64,000 bases of DNA, taken from positions 64,292,083-64,356,082 of the forward strand of contig CM037870.1 of NCBI GenBank assembly GCA_021292105.1. The letters run 5' to 3'. The notes beneath the pieces are model-generated. The model was not told where the DNA came from. It saw only the letters and a list, made by a program, of their open reading frames with translations, and did no database searches. Of this stretch, positions 28,701 to 42,624 are shown piece by piece (the first letter of the stretch is position 1; the number at the start of each line of letters is the position of its first letter). The position numbers and the translations under genes were made by a program. Origin of the DNA: Anadara kagoshimensis (lineage: Eukaryota; Mollusca; Bivalvia; Arcoida; Arcidae).

Positions 28701-31700
28701 ACAAGCAAGGGCTACTGCTACACTGTTTGATAAAAGGCTTCTTTTGAATTAATAAATATGCATATTTACGGGACACTGATTATAAATTAGGTGGGATAGT
28801 TTAAAGCTCTTCATTGGAACTAAGACTACACCACTGGACATATATTCTGATTAATTTTCTGCTTTAAAACAATTTGAAAGTGGTTCTAAAAATGCTGTTA
28901 CTTTGTGGAATTTTTTTTAATTTTTGTTAATTATTTTTCTTTAAAATTAAACACTTCTACCCGTGAAATTCTTCACTTAAGCATTGTGTAATTATCCTTT
29001 TAACTAAGTAATCTAATTGCACGACACTTAAAACCAATTAAAACTTTGTAAGGTATGCTTCACTTGGTTTAATTAATGTAATTTTCCTTTTTGAAATATT
29101 ACAGAGAGTTAAGTTAACTGAGCAGAAATTATTAACACTTAATTCAAGAAAATTAATTCCTATCGGCAACGTAGCGGTTTCTATTGTTACAGTCAAATTC
29201 AGTCAAGCTTGGGATAAAATCTTCTTTTTAGAATTTCGTTCCTTGACGAAAAGTTACGTATTTCAACCCCTACAGTGAGATAATATCATATCAAAACAAA
29301 GTAAAATTCGCTGAAGCTTTAAATACAATATCGTTGTAAAATATCTTTCTTGACGAAAAACTTCGTATTTCAACTCCAACAGTAAGACAATATCGTATAA
29401 AACTGTTACTGTAGGAACCACATGTGACAGTGAAATTCTCTTTATATCCATAGAAAATCAAATAAATTTGAATAAAGTTTGATATTTTTCACTTACTTGT
29501 ACCTAGTCGTAATAGGAAATCTGTATGCGCATCCGCGATTGTCATAAAGTATGTCTGTAGAAAGGAAAATGTTGGCGGTATGGGGATTTTACACATGCGA
29601 AAATGACGATGTTTTCACCGGAAGTGATGTCCTTGGTGACGTTTTACGTCATATGCGCAACAAGAAGCCGCCATTTGCCTAGTTTTTCAACATGTTAAAT
29701 CCCCATAGCGCCAATGCTTTACACTGTGTAGATATATTCTGGGCTAATCACGAATGCGCATACAGATTTCCTGTTAAGACTAGGTACAAGTAAGTAAAAA
29801 ATATCAATCTTTATTCAAATTTATTTGATTTTCTATGGATATAAAGAGTATTTCACTGTCACAGTCACAGTGGTTCCTACAATAGTAATATTCAGTCAAG
29901 CTTCGGATATAATCTCGATGTTAAAACCTCGTTCCTTATGGACAAAACATGTTTCAACTTCTATAGTGAAACGATATCTTATAAAAAATGAAAGGATTAC
30001 CGCCTCTCAATACCCCCAGAACTTTTTAAAGTCACTGTCTGGAATGCTTTGATCCATAGCTGATTTTCCAGAACTCACTCCGTACTGTCTTCCACCACCT
30101 TATTTGTTAAATTCATATACAATAATGATCATGAAATGGTCACGCGTTTTAATATTTTACACCACATGGTGAAGAGTAAAGATAAAGGAGAGCATTTTGT
30201 AATTCCGAAAGTCTTACTTAAAGCATTAAGCATATGCTTAGAAAAACGAATTACTTAGTAAATTTAGTAACCTCTCATGTCTGAGTAATTTACACCATAT
30301 AACAAGACTAACAATTAAGGTTGCCATATATATTTATTTATCCATCAATATAACCATACCGGAATGAGCTAAAAGGTTTTAATTCTTACAACGTAAAAGA
30401 CCTGTTTTCAAATTGAAGAAGCATTTTGACATTCAAATGATCACTGACTGTCTTCTTCCGGAACTTTTTGAAAGCGGAAATTGGCCCATCAAGAAAGTAA
30501 CTTCCGGTAAGAATAAATGTTTTTGCGCATGTGTTATTCGAGCATGTCTTTTGGTTTTGACTTATTACGTCGCGTTTTAGATTCAGAAATAATTTATTGC
30601 AAACATAAGACGTTCTAATCAAGAAGTGTGGTAATTGACCAATGACTTGGGAGTTTTAAAAGGAACACTTTAAGTGACAATCTGAATGATGACTATAGTT
30701 TTATAAAGTATAGCTCTATAAACAAACACGCGATCTTACATTTATCATTGAGTTTTGTGTCTACTTTATTATTGTTACAAAGACGCATCGACAAGTGTTA
30801 TTCAATCTGTTTATATTTCAAATAGGTTATGTTAAGATAGATTATAAAGCTACATTGCACGAAACTGTGATTTAACAACATTATTCAAACATTCATTAAG
30901 CTCGAAAACTTTAAATTTTAAAATGATTTCAGATAACACTGTGATATCATCGAGGTATATTGGACATTATGATGAAGAGCATTATGCATTGTTCGGTGTT
31001 TGTAACGTTTTTCCCTTGTCATAGCGATCTCTATATAGTTTTTTCTTGGTTGTTTCTTCAGTATGTTCTTTCCTGTGCCTGATTGTAAATACCATTACGA
31101 AGTACTTATTTTAGTTACAAATTGGTTTGTTTCCCAATTAATACACTAATAGAGCGTATTACCACTACAGGAGCTTTATACAACGAAGCAAGCTGATAAC
31201 AAATTAAATTGTTGACACAGGGATAATACAGGCTTATCAATGGCCTAAAAAGTTTATGGTAGTAATCACAACAATATATTGTTAATAAGTATGATAAATC
31301 TGTATCATAATTACCCTTGATATAGCTGGCGTCCAATATGTTCATGAAACTTTCATTCTTAATTTTGATTGCACACGTGGTGGGTGTGGTTAGCTAAACT
31401 AGAGGTCCACTTCTATGGTAAAAGTTTACATGTTTTACTTATTTTTTCAGTTTTCATAGCTTTAAGTTTGCGTTTTTTGTTTGCGTTTAGGACAATATCA
31501 GATATGTTTGTGTTTGATCAAGTTACTTGTAAGGTGTGGAAATGAACAAACGATTTTTAACTATACTTTTAATGAAATGGTGATAGTTAATTAATTTGAT
31601 CTAGGCGTCACTGTGATATATAATAACATTGAACACTGACTAACGCTTAAATAGATGCTTAAATAAGAAATGATCTTGTAGATCAAGACCATAGGAAACT

Positions 31701-34700
31701 GGTCTAAAGTTCACACCACATAACAATCGCCGTAGATTTCAACCTCACTAAGGTAGATCCTATTACGAATCTTTGTTATTTCGCTTGCCGAATGTTTTTG
31801 ATATTTCAGTGTGAGATCTGTTTCCCTTAGCTCTCACCGAAACATTTGTTTATTGGCATTAGTTCCGCTCAGCTATTGTTCAGCAGTATCGTTCTACATT
31901 CCCCTATTACTTCTGTATATATATGATCTTCTAAGAAAGTTAATGTCAATACTTTTTTCAAAAATAATTTTGATCTAACATATATATACTTTTCAGTGAA
32001 TTGTTATTCTAATAATATTGGGTTAAACACATAACGCTATATTCATGATGTACAGACACATATCTAAACGACTCAAAGTCGTTTCTTAATGTTTTTCCAC
32101 AGTTAAAGTTCTCACAGTCATACGTAAATGCTTCGATAAAACAAATTCACGTTATTGTCTTATTGAATAACTATATCTATATGTAAAAACGAAGTTGCAA
32201 AAAAATCTGAATAATTTAGATTTTTTGCAACTCCGTTTTTACATATAGATATACATGTGCACACTAGCAATTTGATTTTTATTCATGGTATATTTGACCA
32301 AGGGTTTTCCCAGCTTAAGATGGACCTTGTGTCGAGGTGAAAAAAACCAACCGATTTTCTCTATTATCTATTATTATTAATTACAACAACACTAAAATAT
32401 AAAACAGAAATGATACAGAAACCAATTTGTTGCCTGCAACTCGGACAAAGTATGGAATTATTACACAGTATATACCTTTTGATAGATGACGTTCACCCAA
32501 AAAATTGTGACGTATTCGGGCGCGGGCAAATAAGAAAAATGCCAGGAAACATAAGAGAGAGACAAAAAGGGTCAAATGAAATAATGATCAATATGTGGAA
32601 TACAATTTATCAAACACAAACATACTAGTCCATGTACAAATCACAAATGAAAAGCTTTGACAACTGGTAAATTTAGTTAAACACGTGGTTTTCCACCAGG
32701 GAATTAAGGCTTTGTGCTCAGGAAAGGCAAGCACCTCTTGTTTAGCTACCTTCACCTGCCATATGTGTCTATTTTTATCAAAATTTAGAAGGAAGGGAGA
32801 ACGGAACTATAAAACGTCAAATATATCGACGATGATTTTTGATAATTGATCATATGACGCATCGTTTAGCAAAATAATCAGCATTTACATAGAATGATTA
32901 AAATTAAATAGGAGCCATTGGCATTCTAATATATCTATAATTCAAATGATTGTATATAAAGTGTCATATTCTGAATTAGAAATTTCAATATAAAATATAC
33001 TCTCTGTGGAATTTAAGAAAATATTAAAACAAGCCGTCCATTGAAGCCAGAGTAATATTATATCACATACCGGTTGTTATGCGGAGTACACATCGACGAT
33101 AGATTCTGTTATCGCGTTATATATGTATTGCGCCCTTAAGATAAAAAAAATAGCGCGAAGATTTTTTTTTCTTAATTCTTTAGAGCGTCGATATATTGAT
33201 ATATAATATAGCGTGACACGTGTGTAACAATATATTTATTATCATTTTTGAACATGTTTTACAAAAGAAACTGCATGAACAAATATACTATTCTCGCAGC
33301 CATGGATAGCAGCATTGGTAAATGATAAAAATGGGTTGACCTCAAGTGAATTTTCTCAACATCTATGACGTCAGGCATGATACCATAGTCACATTAACGC
33401 TTTTAGTATATTGATCGTGTATTTAAATTCGTGTTCCATCATGAATAAAGAGATTTAGAAAAAATACATGTATGTCCTTTCATAATTCTGCAAGAATTAA
33501 AAACTTTATCGCTTACTTCTTTAACAAATGATGTAATGAATACATTTCAGTCGCTTGTCGCTTTTTTTATCCCAATCGTTTATACCAATGCTGTCTTGTA
33601 TAAATTTCGGTCGTTTACCGCCTTTCATTCCAATCGCAAATCACCTAAACAAATGCATTTTTGTTAACAATTGAGTTGCTTAACACCTTTGCATTCATCC
33701 CAATCGCTTACCACTTTAACAAATGCATTCTTGTTTACAATTCAGTCGCTTAACACCTTTGCATTTATCCTAATCGCTTACCACCTTAACAAATGCATTA
33801 CAATTCAGTCATTTACCTCATTTTCATTAACCTAATCGCAAACCACCTTAACAAATAATGTTTTGCAATTCTATACATTCACGATTGGCTCGCACATTAA
33901 ACACGTCATCAAATAACATAATACCATTTATAATCACACGCAGTGAAGGGTAAAATATAACCTCCTCTGATTAGACAAAGTGAAAAGTCGCATTTCGTCA
34001 TACGTTATATTCCAAATACGACGGTGTGATATTGGCTTTTACATCACCAAATTTTCCGAAATACCTATGGTAATTAAACAATTCTGGTTCTGGTCTTTTT
34101 TATTAAATATGTTTTAAATTGTTGTCAGGAGTTTTCTGTGTTTTTTCCTTTACTTTGATTTTGTTGTAGTGTGTTCTTGATCTTTTCGGCTATTGCTTCA
34201 CTAATTTTATGTTGCTTGTTTTATTATTATTATTATCATTATTATTATTATTATTATTCAATGATTATAGGATGATGATTGCAGTTCTAGAAAAACACTA
34301 TATTTAAAATGGGAAAACAGATTGGTAAATATAGCAATATCAAACATACCAGTCTAAAATTATCCTTTCAATCACGAATTGGAACATAATATGGGTGGGG
34401 TTGTAAATAAACGTGTAAATATGTTGCGTAAAATTTCCATGATCCTGGAAACACGTGCATTAACCCGTATGTGCGTGGCGCCAACAATTAACACGTCAAT
34501 AAGCCGATAACAATGGGTGTTCATTGCTTTATTGTTAAAAATAACTCCGCATATATTGTGTCAGAATGAAGTTTTTATATTGCTAACAGTTGTTTTCTGT
34601 ATTAAATGAATACTATTATTTGTGACTTTTATTCTGTTACACAAGGCGTTATCAGTTTACCCAGCAGTAGCAAAAACAATTATGACTAGGAAACTCTGGG

Positions 34701-37700
34701 TGTTAAAATTAAATTGCAAAACATTGTAGAACGAATAAAACGTATTATTTTTAAAATGCGTTGACCAATTATGGAGTTGGCTCCTCGATTACTTCCACCA
34801 TCCCAGAACCTATTGTCCGGGCTCAATATAAGTGAAAGAATCTTTATTAGGGCGTGAAATATCATAACTCCACTCAACAATCCCCGGACTTATGGCCTCG
34901 ATATGAGTGAAAGAATCTTTACTGAAGCGTAAAACATTATATCTTCATTCCATAATTCCAGAATTTACTGCATCGGTATAAGTCAAAGAATCTTTACTAG
35001 GGTGTAAAACATCATTAGTCCATTTCATAATAAAAGAAATTACGGTCTCGATATTTAAGTGAAAGAAACTTTAATGGGACGTTAAACATCAGATCTTCGC
35101 TGCACAATCCCCGAACTTATGGCTCGACATAAGGAAAAAATCTTTACCGAGACCAGAAACGGCATAAATCAATTCCACAATCGTCTCGATATATATAGTA
35201 GTGAAAGATCACTTTTAAAACGGCCTCGATACAAGGAAAAGGCTCTTTACTAAGATGTAAAACGACATTACTCCACTCCACATCCAAGCATTTACTACCT
35301 CGGGGTATTCATCATGAGTGAAAGAATCTTTACTGGGTGTAAAACTGCAACTCCACTCCATAATCCAAGACATTATGGGCCTCGAAATAAGTGAAATAAT
35401 CTTTATTGAGACGAAAAACTTCATAAATCAATTCCACAATCCTCTCGATATAAACGAATTGAAGAGCACGGGCAAAAAGGCATGATTACTCCACTCCACA
35501 ATCACTTAAACTTATGGCCTCAATAAAAGAAAGAATCTTTACTGAGACGAAATGTATTGAAATGTAGATTTGATTGAATGTATTTTTTGTAATAATTGAA
35601 AGACTGAAATATTTCAGTTACACAATGGTATTGTTAGCTCGGAGTGAACAACGTCGACTCAACTCAACGCCTATAGTTCAAAGGCGTTCCCTATCCGGTT
35701 GCTACGAAGCTATTGTTGTCGACAACGAAAATATTTAAAGGTAGTACGGATTATATGAAAATTTAATTTTTGAAACAATGTGTACAAAAATAACAATTGA
35801 TTAAAATAGTCACTAAGCAATTAAAATTTAAATAGAGATATCGACAGTACAGCCCTGTCAAAAGTTAACACTTATCTGACGAGTCGGTCACAAATCGGCG
35901 GCGAATCTCGGCTAGTCGTTAACCAAATCCTGACAGCTTTTCGGCAGCTGCCAACTATCTCTCAACAGCTTTTCGGCCACTGACTCTCAATGTTTCAGTC
36001 ACCCGGCAGCCACGCTTAGATTTCTCTTCGTCAGCTGAGTGTTAAACTTTCGGTAGGTCTATAATATAGTTTTATTTCTATCCCTTCCTTATCTAACATT
36101 ATTAAACGATTGTTACATTACCCCACTATCGAGTTATTGAGATCCTTTATAATTACGTACCATGATTACTTTTGTGTTTTTAATTATTTATTGATGATTT
36201 TTGGTCGTCGTTGTCCTGACAGATGTACAATACAGGCCTGTCAAACGTTCATCAGTAAGCTAACAAAGTAATAGACAATTATGATCATCTCGCCCTCTCG
36301 TTAGCTATATTTCGGCACCTTTTCTTCTCTATAAAGCTTTTCGGCCATTAGCTATTCTTATTTCGCTAACTCGATCGGTAGCCGAGTTTCGACTCTATTA
36401 TTCTCTAAGCTCATTGTTAAACGTTTCGACAGGTATGTCCTACTGGTTATAAAATTATGAACTATATATTCAATAAAAAAGAGCAAATACCTATCTTGTT
36501 TTTTCTGAAACTCCAATTTCTGTCTATTATTATTTTTAAATTCTAGCGTTCAGGGACTTGCTGAATATAAATGCTGGTATATATACAATTGAATTTTAAA
36601 TGAAAAAGACCAAATAGAAATGATCTTGCTTTTTTAAGGAAACTCCAATTCCTTTCTATTTTTATAATATTCCAATTTCCTTCGTATTTATTTCTGAAAT
36701 TGCAAACTTTACGGATTTATTTTTTTCTTTAATTGAGTAAACTTCTATAAATATTGTCATTAACATTATCGTCATCATCGCTGTTGTTGTTGTCATAATT
36801 ATTACAACATTGTTACCATGGTAACACACTTACGGTCACGATAACTGATAATAACATAAATAAATTAAATTATTTGATTTGTAAATCCTGGAAGTGCTTG
36901 AGATAGAGATGACCATCAGATATATCCATCATCGTTTATTATTTTACCCATGGGAGTTATTGAGTACACGACAGGGATTCCGGATGCTGCGGAGTAAATG
37001 GTCATATATTGTATTATGTTTATATTAAGCGTCTTAATGGCTCTATAGAAGGTATATTATATGTACACGTGAAAAACAAAATATTGTTGGCCCATAAGTG
37101 CACAAGAATCGACTAATAAATTCAGGAATGAAACAAATAGGCTCTGAAAAAAGCATCACTGCGGTAGCTTAGTTGCATTGGTAGAGTGCATCCTTCGTAT
37201 GTGATAAAGGGTAAATGGATTGAACACCTCCCAATTCCGACCATCAATTTAAAATCCAAAATAGGTAGCGACTGTTCTATCGGCAAGCAATTCTAATTTA
37301 GAAATAATATTAACCCGATATTAATATTGAAATCCAAAATCAAAACAGTATAGGTAGCGACTGTTCTATCGGCAAGCAATTCTAATTTAGAAATAATATT
37401 AACCCGATATTAATATTGAAATCCAAAATCAAAACAGTATGGGTAGCGACTGTTCTATCGGCAAGCAATTCTAATTTAGAAATAATATTAACCCGATATT
37501 AATATTGAAATCCAAAATCAAAACAGTATAGGTAGCGACTGTTCTATCGGCAAGCAATTCTAATTTAGAAATAATATTAACCCGATATTAATATTGAAAT
37601 CCAAAATCAAAACAGTATGGGTAGCGACTGTTCTATCGGCAAGCAATTCTAATTTAGAAATAATATTAACCCGATATTAATATTGAAATCCAAAATCAAA

Positions 37701-40700
37701 ACAGTATAGGTAGCGACTGTTCTATCGGCAAGCAATTCTAATTTAGAAATAATATTAACCCGATATTAATATTGAAATCCAAAATCAAAACAGTTTTCTA
37801 TAATTCTTAAAACTTATTTAAGAGATCCAATTATCAAGTGTCAAATGATATCAAATGATAGTTAATTCCAAATTCTTGGAAATGTTTAATTCAATGAATG
37901 GATAAGATTGGAATGACGGAGTTTAACGTCCCCGTCAATATTATTTCACTCTTATCGAAAAAGTCATTTTAGAGATAGTGTTGGAAACCAAAGTGTCCGG
38001 AGATTTCAGCTCTTTCAACAAGCGAACAGTTTTCTGAAAAACTTTTTCACATTATGATCTGCCCGAGTTGGATTCGAACCAAGGCGGCGAAAGGTGTTGT
38101 GATCTCATTTGAAAACAGACTTTATCAAAATTCAACAAGTAATATGACAATGCAAATAAATAGATCTACGAGATACGTCAATCGTTTGTTCCATCGACAT
38201 AATATCGATGTTAGAAATCAGGTTATAAAATACACTATGTCCAAAATTCGTTCTTCATTAGTAGATAACAATATTACATTTTAAGGGTATTCGGTACAAT
38301 CGTGATTTTTCACTCGCATAACTTTACACATTTCTATTATAAAAGTGTTTCATAACCCTTGATCACTTTTGAGTTTGTACTCGTTATAATATTAATTAAT
38401 TTTCACCAAAATGAATGAATTCCAGAGGCAAGAACTCTATATTTATAAAAAATTATCAGTCTTGCTCACGACAAAAACCAAAGTGTATCAGGTAGCCTTA
38501 AGAAAGAAATGTATATTTGTAAATTTAATATAAGACGGCAGCAAAATGTTGTATAAATACCATCATTTAATTATGAATATGTTTGTTAGCTGTTTATCTT
38601 GACGATATATTTGCTTTCTTTTCTCTAATTCGATTATTTATCTCGCTAAGGGAATGCTTTGTAATTGCGTTTTACCATAAAGCGATTAAAAGACTACAAG
38701 AACCGCAAAAAACGTTAAGAAATAACATCTCTGAAGTGATAACACTTTTAACGCTGATATCTAAGCACTATTGGTGTCTGAAGTTAAACACGCTAGTCCT
38801 GATTACACAATCATATCTAAGCACTATTGGTGTCTGAAGTTAAACACGCTAGTCCTGATTTCACAACCATATCTAAGCACTATTGGTGTCTGAAGTTAAA
38901 CACGCTAGTCCTGATTTCACAACCATATCTAAGCACTATTGGTGTCTGAAGTTAAACATTCTAGTCCTGATTTCACGACCATTTCTTCACTAAGATTTCC
39001 CTTAACATTAATCACGAAAAAATTAAAATCTTTATTATTTTGTTAATGTTTAAAATATTCAAAAATGTAAGGTAACATTTTGAGATCACTTCTAGCTTAT
39101 AACATTTGTACATGTATTGAGTTTTGTCAAAAAATATTCGTTAGTAGTTCAACAAAAGATAACCAAAAATTTGCTACATTTAAGTAAAGGAAAATCTGTG
39201 AAATTCAACTGGGACCGATACTTAGATAGCTAAGATGCGATTATAAAGCGTGCCCAAAGGTTCCAAAACTTACTAGCACCCAGTGATAATTACTGTGCGA
39301 ATTCTCAAATACAACATACAATTTCTTGTTTAAAAACATTCCCGCTATGAAATTCTTAATTTCGAAAATTTGATTTACACCACAAGTGTTGTACTTGGTC
39401 ACGTATTATGTCGTTTTCAAGAAAAATATGTCATTCGCTTTGATTTTCAACATATAAAAAATTCTATAGTGGCAACGTTTTCTGTGTGAGATGTTCTTTA
39501 GTTATTGCAGATGCGCATAGCGACTATAATATTGCAGTGAAAAAATTACGAAAGAAGCATATACAAAGTCTTGTAGTCATCTGATATGAAGCCATCTAGA
39601 AATTTGTCAGAATTAGACAGGAAGTCTTGTAGTCATCTAATACAAAAAACGCGGGTCTGAAGTGCTCTAGTCATCTGTGAGGAAGACTCTAATACGAAAT
39701 CTTGTAGGTATCTGTAATATTAAGCGGATACGAAGCCTTGTGTTTATCTGCCAGAAAAAGACTCGGATACGAGGTGTTCAGGTCATCTGTCGAAAAGATA
39801 CGAAGTCTTGTAGTCATCTATCCGCCCCGGAAAAGAAATCTGATAAGAGGTGTTCAAGTCAGCTGTCGAAAATAAGCGGATTATACGAACTCTTGTAGTC
39901 GTATTAGAAAGAAGCAGATATACGCGGTCTTGTAGCCGTATAAGAAAGAAGCAGATATACGCGGTCTTGTAGCCATATCAGAAAGACGGGGATACGTAAT
40001 CGTATATCCATTTGTCAGAAAGACGCGGATACGAAGTCTTAAAGTCATTTGTTAGAAAGACGCGGATACGAAGTCTTAAAGTCATTTGTCAGAAAGTCGC
40101 TGATACGAAGTCTTAAAGTCATTTGTCAGAAAGACGCGGATACGAAGTCTTAAAGTCATTTGTTAGAAAGACGCGGATTCATAATTTTTCAGCCATTTGT
40201 AGAATGTCGCGGATACGAATATTATTAGCAATTTATGTGATCTTGCATTCATTTGTCGGAAATAAATGAATACTGAGTTTTGCAGAATCCGATACGAATT
40301 CTCACAGTCACATCATAGGAAGTCTTGTAGTCATCTGTCAGAAACAAGCGAACATAAATTCTTTTGGTCGTCAGTCACAAAAGCTGGATACAGTATTGTG
40401 GTCATCTCAGAATGATTTAAATACGAAATATCACAGTCATCTGTCAGGAAGAATCGGATACGAAATCTCACAGTCATCTGTCAGGAAGAATCGGATACGA
40501 AATCTCACAGTCATCTGTCAGGAAGAATCGGATACGAAATCTTACAGTCATTTGCCAGGAAGAATCAGATACGAAATCTTACAGTCATCTGTCAGAAAGA
40601 ATCGGATACGAAATCTCACAGTCATCTGTAAGGAAGAATCGGATACGAAATCTCACAGTCATCTGTAAGGAAGAATCGGATACGAAATCTCACAGTCATT

Positions 40701-42579
40701 TGCCAGGAAGAATCGGATACGAAATCTCACAGTCATCTGTCAGGAAGAATCGGATACGAAATCTCACAGCCATCTGTCGGGAAGGATCAGATACAATGTC
40801 TTATGACCATGTGATAAATACCTGTGGTAATGTTAGATTTACGAGGGCCGTTACGTCTTATTAATTAGTGTTAACATTGTGGTGTCCGTGATAAACCTAG
40901 CTAACCAGCGGGTCATCGCTACTACTAATGAATCTTTAACGACTTTTAATGAACAATATTCAAGGTTTTGTAAACCTCTGATGAACTTTTATTGACTTTA
41001 TGACATATAAGATATAGAGAGGAATTGGAATACATTAATGGTGTTCCGGAAGGGTAAGGACCTCTTTGTTTAGCTAGCTACGCCCGCAATGCGTGAAATC
41101 AAAATTGAGAATGAATGGAACATGGAACTTTTGGTGTAAAATATATTCATACATATTAACATTATTGTGAAGACGGACATATATATAGTTTTTGAGAGAC
41201 TTGACTCATTCAATAATTTATTTCTATTTAACCTTTTAATTAGTATAGAGTTTTGGTAATTTCTTAAATTTTACTAAAAACTATGATGCATTCCTAATAT
41301 AAAATTTCGGGCATTAAGGCTAAAAGTGGTAAATACCAATCCCTTTATTTTTAGTATTCCTATATAGCTTCCCTTATTTAGGTGTGTAAAATCTTAATGT
41401 CTGTTTCCATGGTAACATACTCGTCGTATTTACTACGAAAATGCGTGTATAAAAAAATCAACAATTTTGTTTTTTTAAAACAATATGTTTTGATCTCAAT
41501 TTTGCCTTGCTGCAAAAAATCCGTTTTCATTAGCAATTAAACGTATACTAGTAGGAGGTTTTACCGGAATAATTGCGAAATTCCGGAATAGTTAGACACT
41601 TTCCGTAATCTTAGCGAAAATCCGAAATCTTTAGACCAAATCCGAAATAATCGGACAAAATCCGAAATAATCAATTATTACGGTAATATATTTCAAATAT
41701 TTTATTTTTTAAAAAATATTTACCGTAATAATCATACTTTTACCGTAATAATCAGTCTTTTACCGGAATAATTATACTTTTACCGTAATAATCAGTCTTT
41801 TATCGGAATAATCAGACTGTTACCGGAATTTTTAGACTCCGGAAAATTTACCTTATTTCGGATTTTGCCTGATTACCGGTATTGCGGATTAGGTTTGATT
41901 ATTCCGGATTTTGCCTGATTATTCCGGATTTATCTGGTTTATTCCAGATTTTGCCTGATTATTCAGGATTTTTTGTTAAGATTACGGATAGTGTCTATCT
42001 ATTCCGGAATTTCGCAATTATTCCGTTGAAACCTCCTTCTGGTGGTAGTATAAACGTAGTGTTTAAGCAAATGTTTTCTTTGTTACTTGATTAATAATTG
42101 GGGAAAATCAACAATTTTGCTTTTTAAAAATGCATTTATCTTAAATGTTGCGTGCTCGAAACATCCGTTTCTAACTAGGATTAAATACATGTTGAAACCG
42201 AATCTTGAATAATAATGACTTGCGTACAGTGATGGGTGATTTCACAGTGTTTATTTTTGTCACACTGCTTACATGGATATCGGCGTGTTACTACTGATTT
42301 ATTAATAATAGAAAAGCCTACTCAATGCTCAAGTTTAATGAAATTCGTTAATAATTAATGTCCATTTATAGAAATCTATGTTCCGTAAATATAGCATCAA
42401 TTACGGATAGGATCACATTGATAATCGGACTGTAAAACATCAATAATGAAAAAAAAATACATGTAGTCGCTAAAATCATCTTGTTGGTAATACCAATTAC
42501 AACCAAAAACAACGGTCAGCGAAATAACAAACTTCCGCGAGTATCAATTTTAATTATTTTCGACTCTCTCAACTCAATT

Positions 42580-42624
<45 letters not shown>

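Noticed and set aside
33065..33111. Exon-like 35-bp segment with donor GTATGT
   Set aside because: Its length is not a multiple of three, which breaks the frame between phase-0 exons, and the acceptor is weak.
39560..40795. CRISPR array
   Set aside because: 37-bp units adjoin without unique spacers, and the genome is clearly eukaryotic.
42270..42300. 21-bp exon-like segment in intron 1
   Set aside because: In the required phase it begins with a stop codon.
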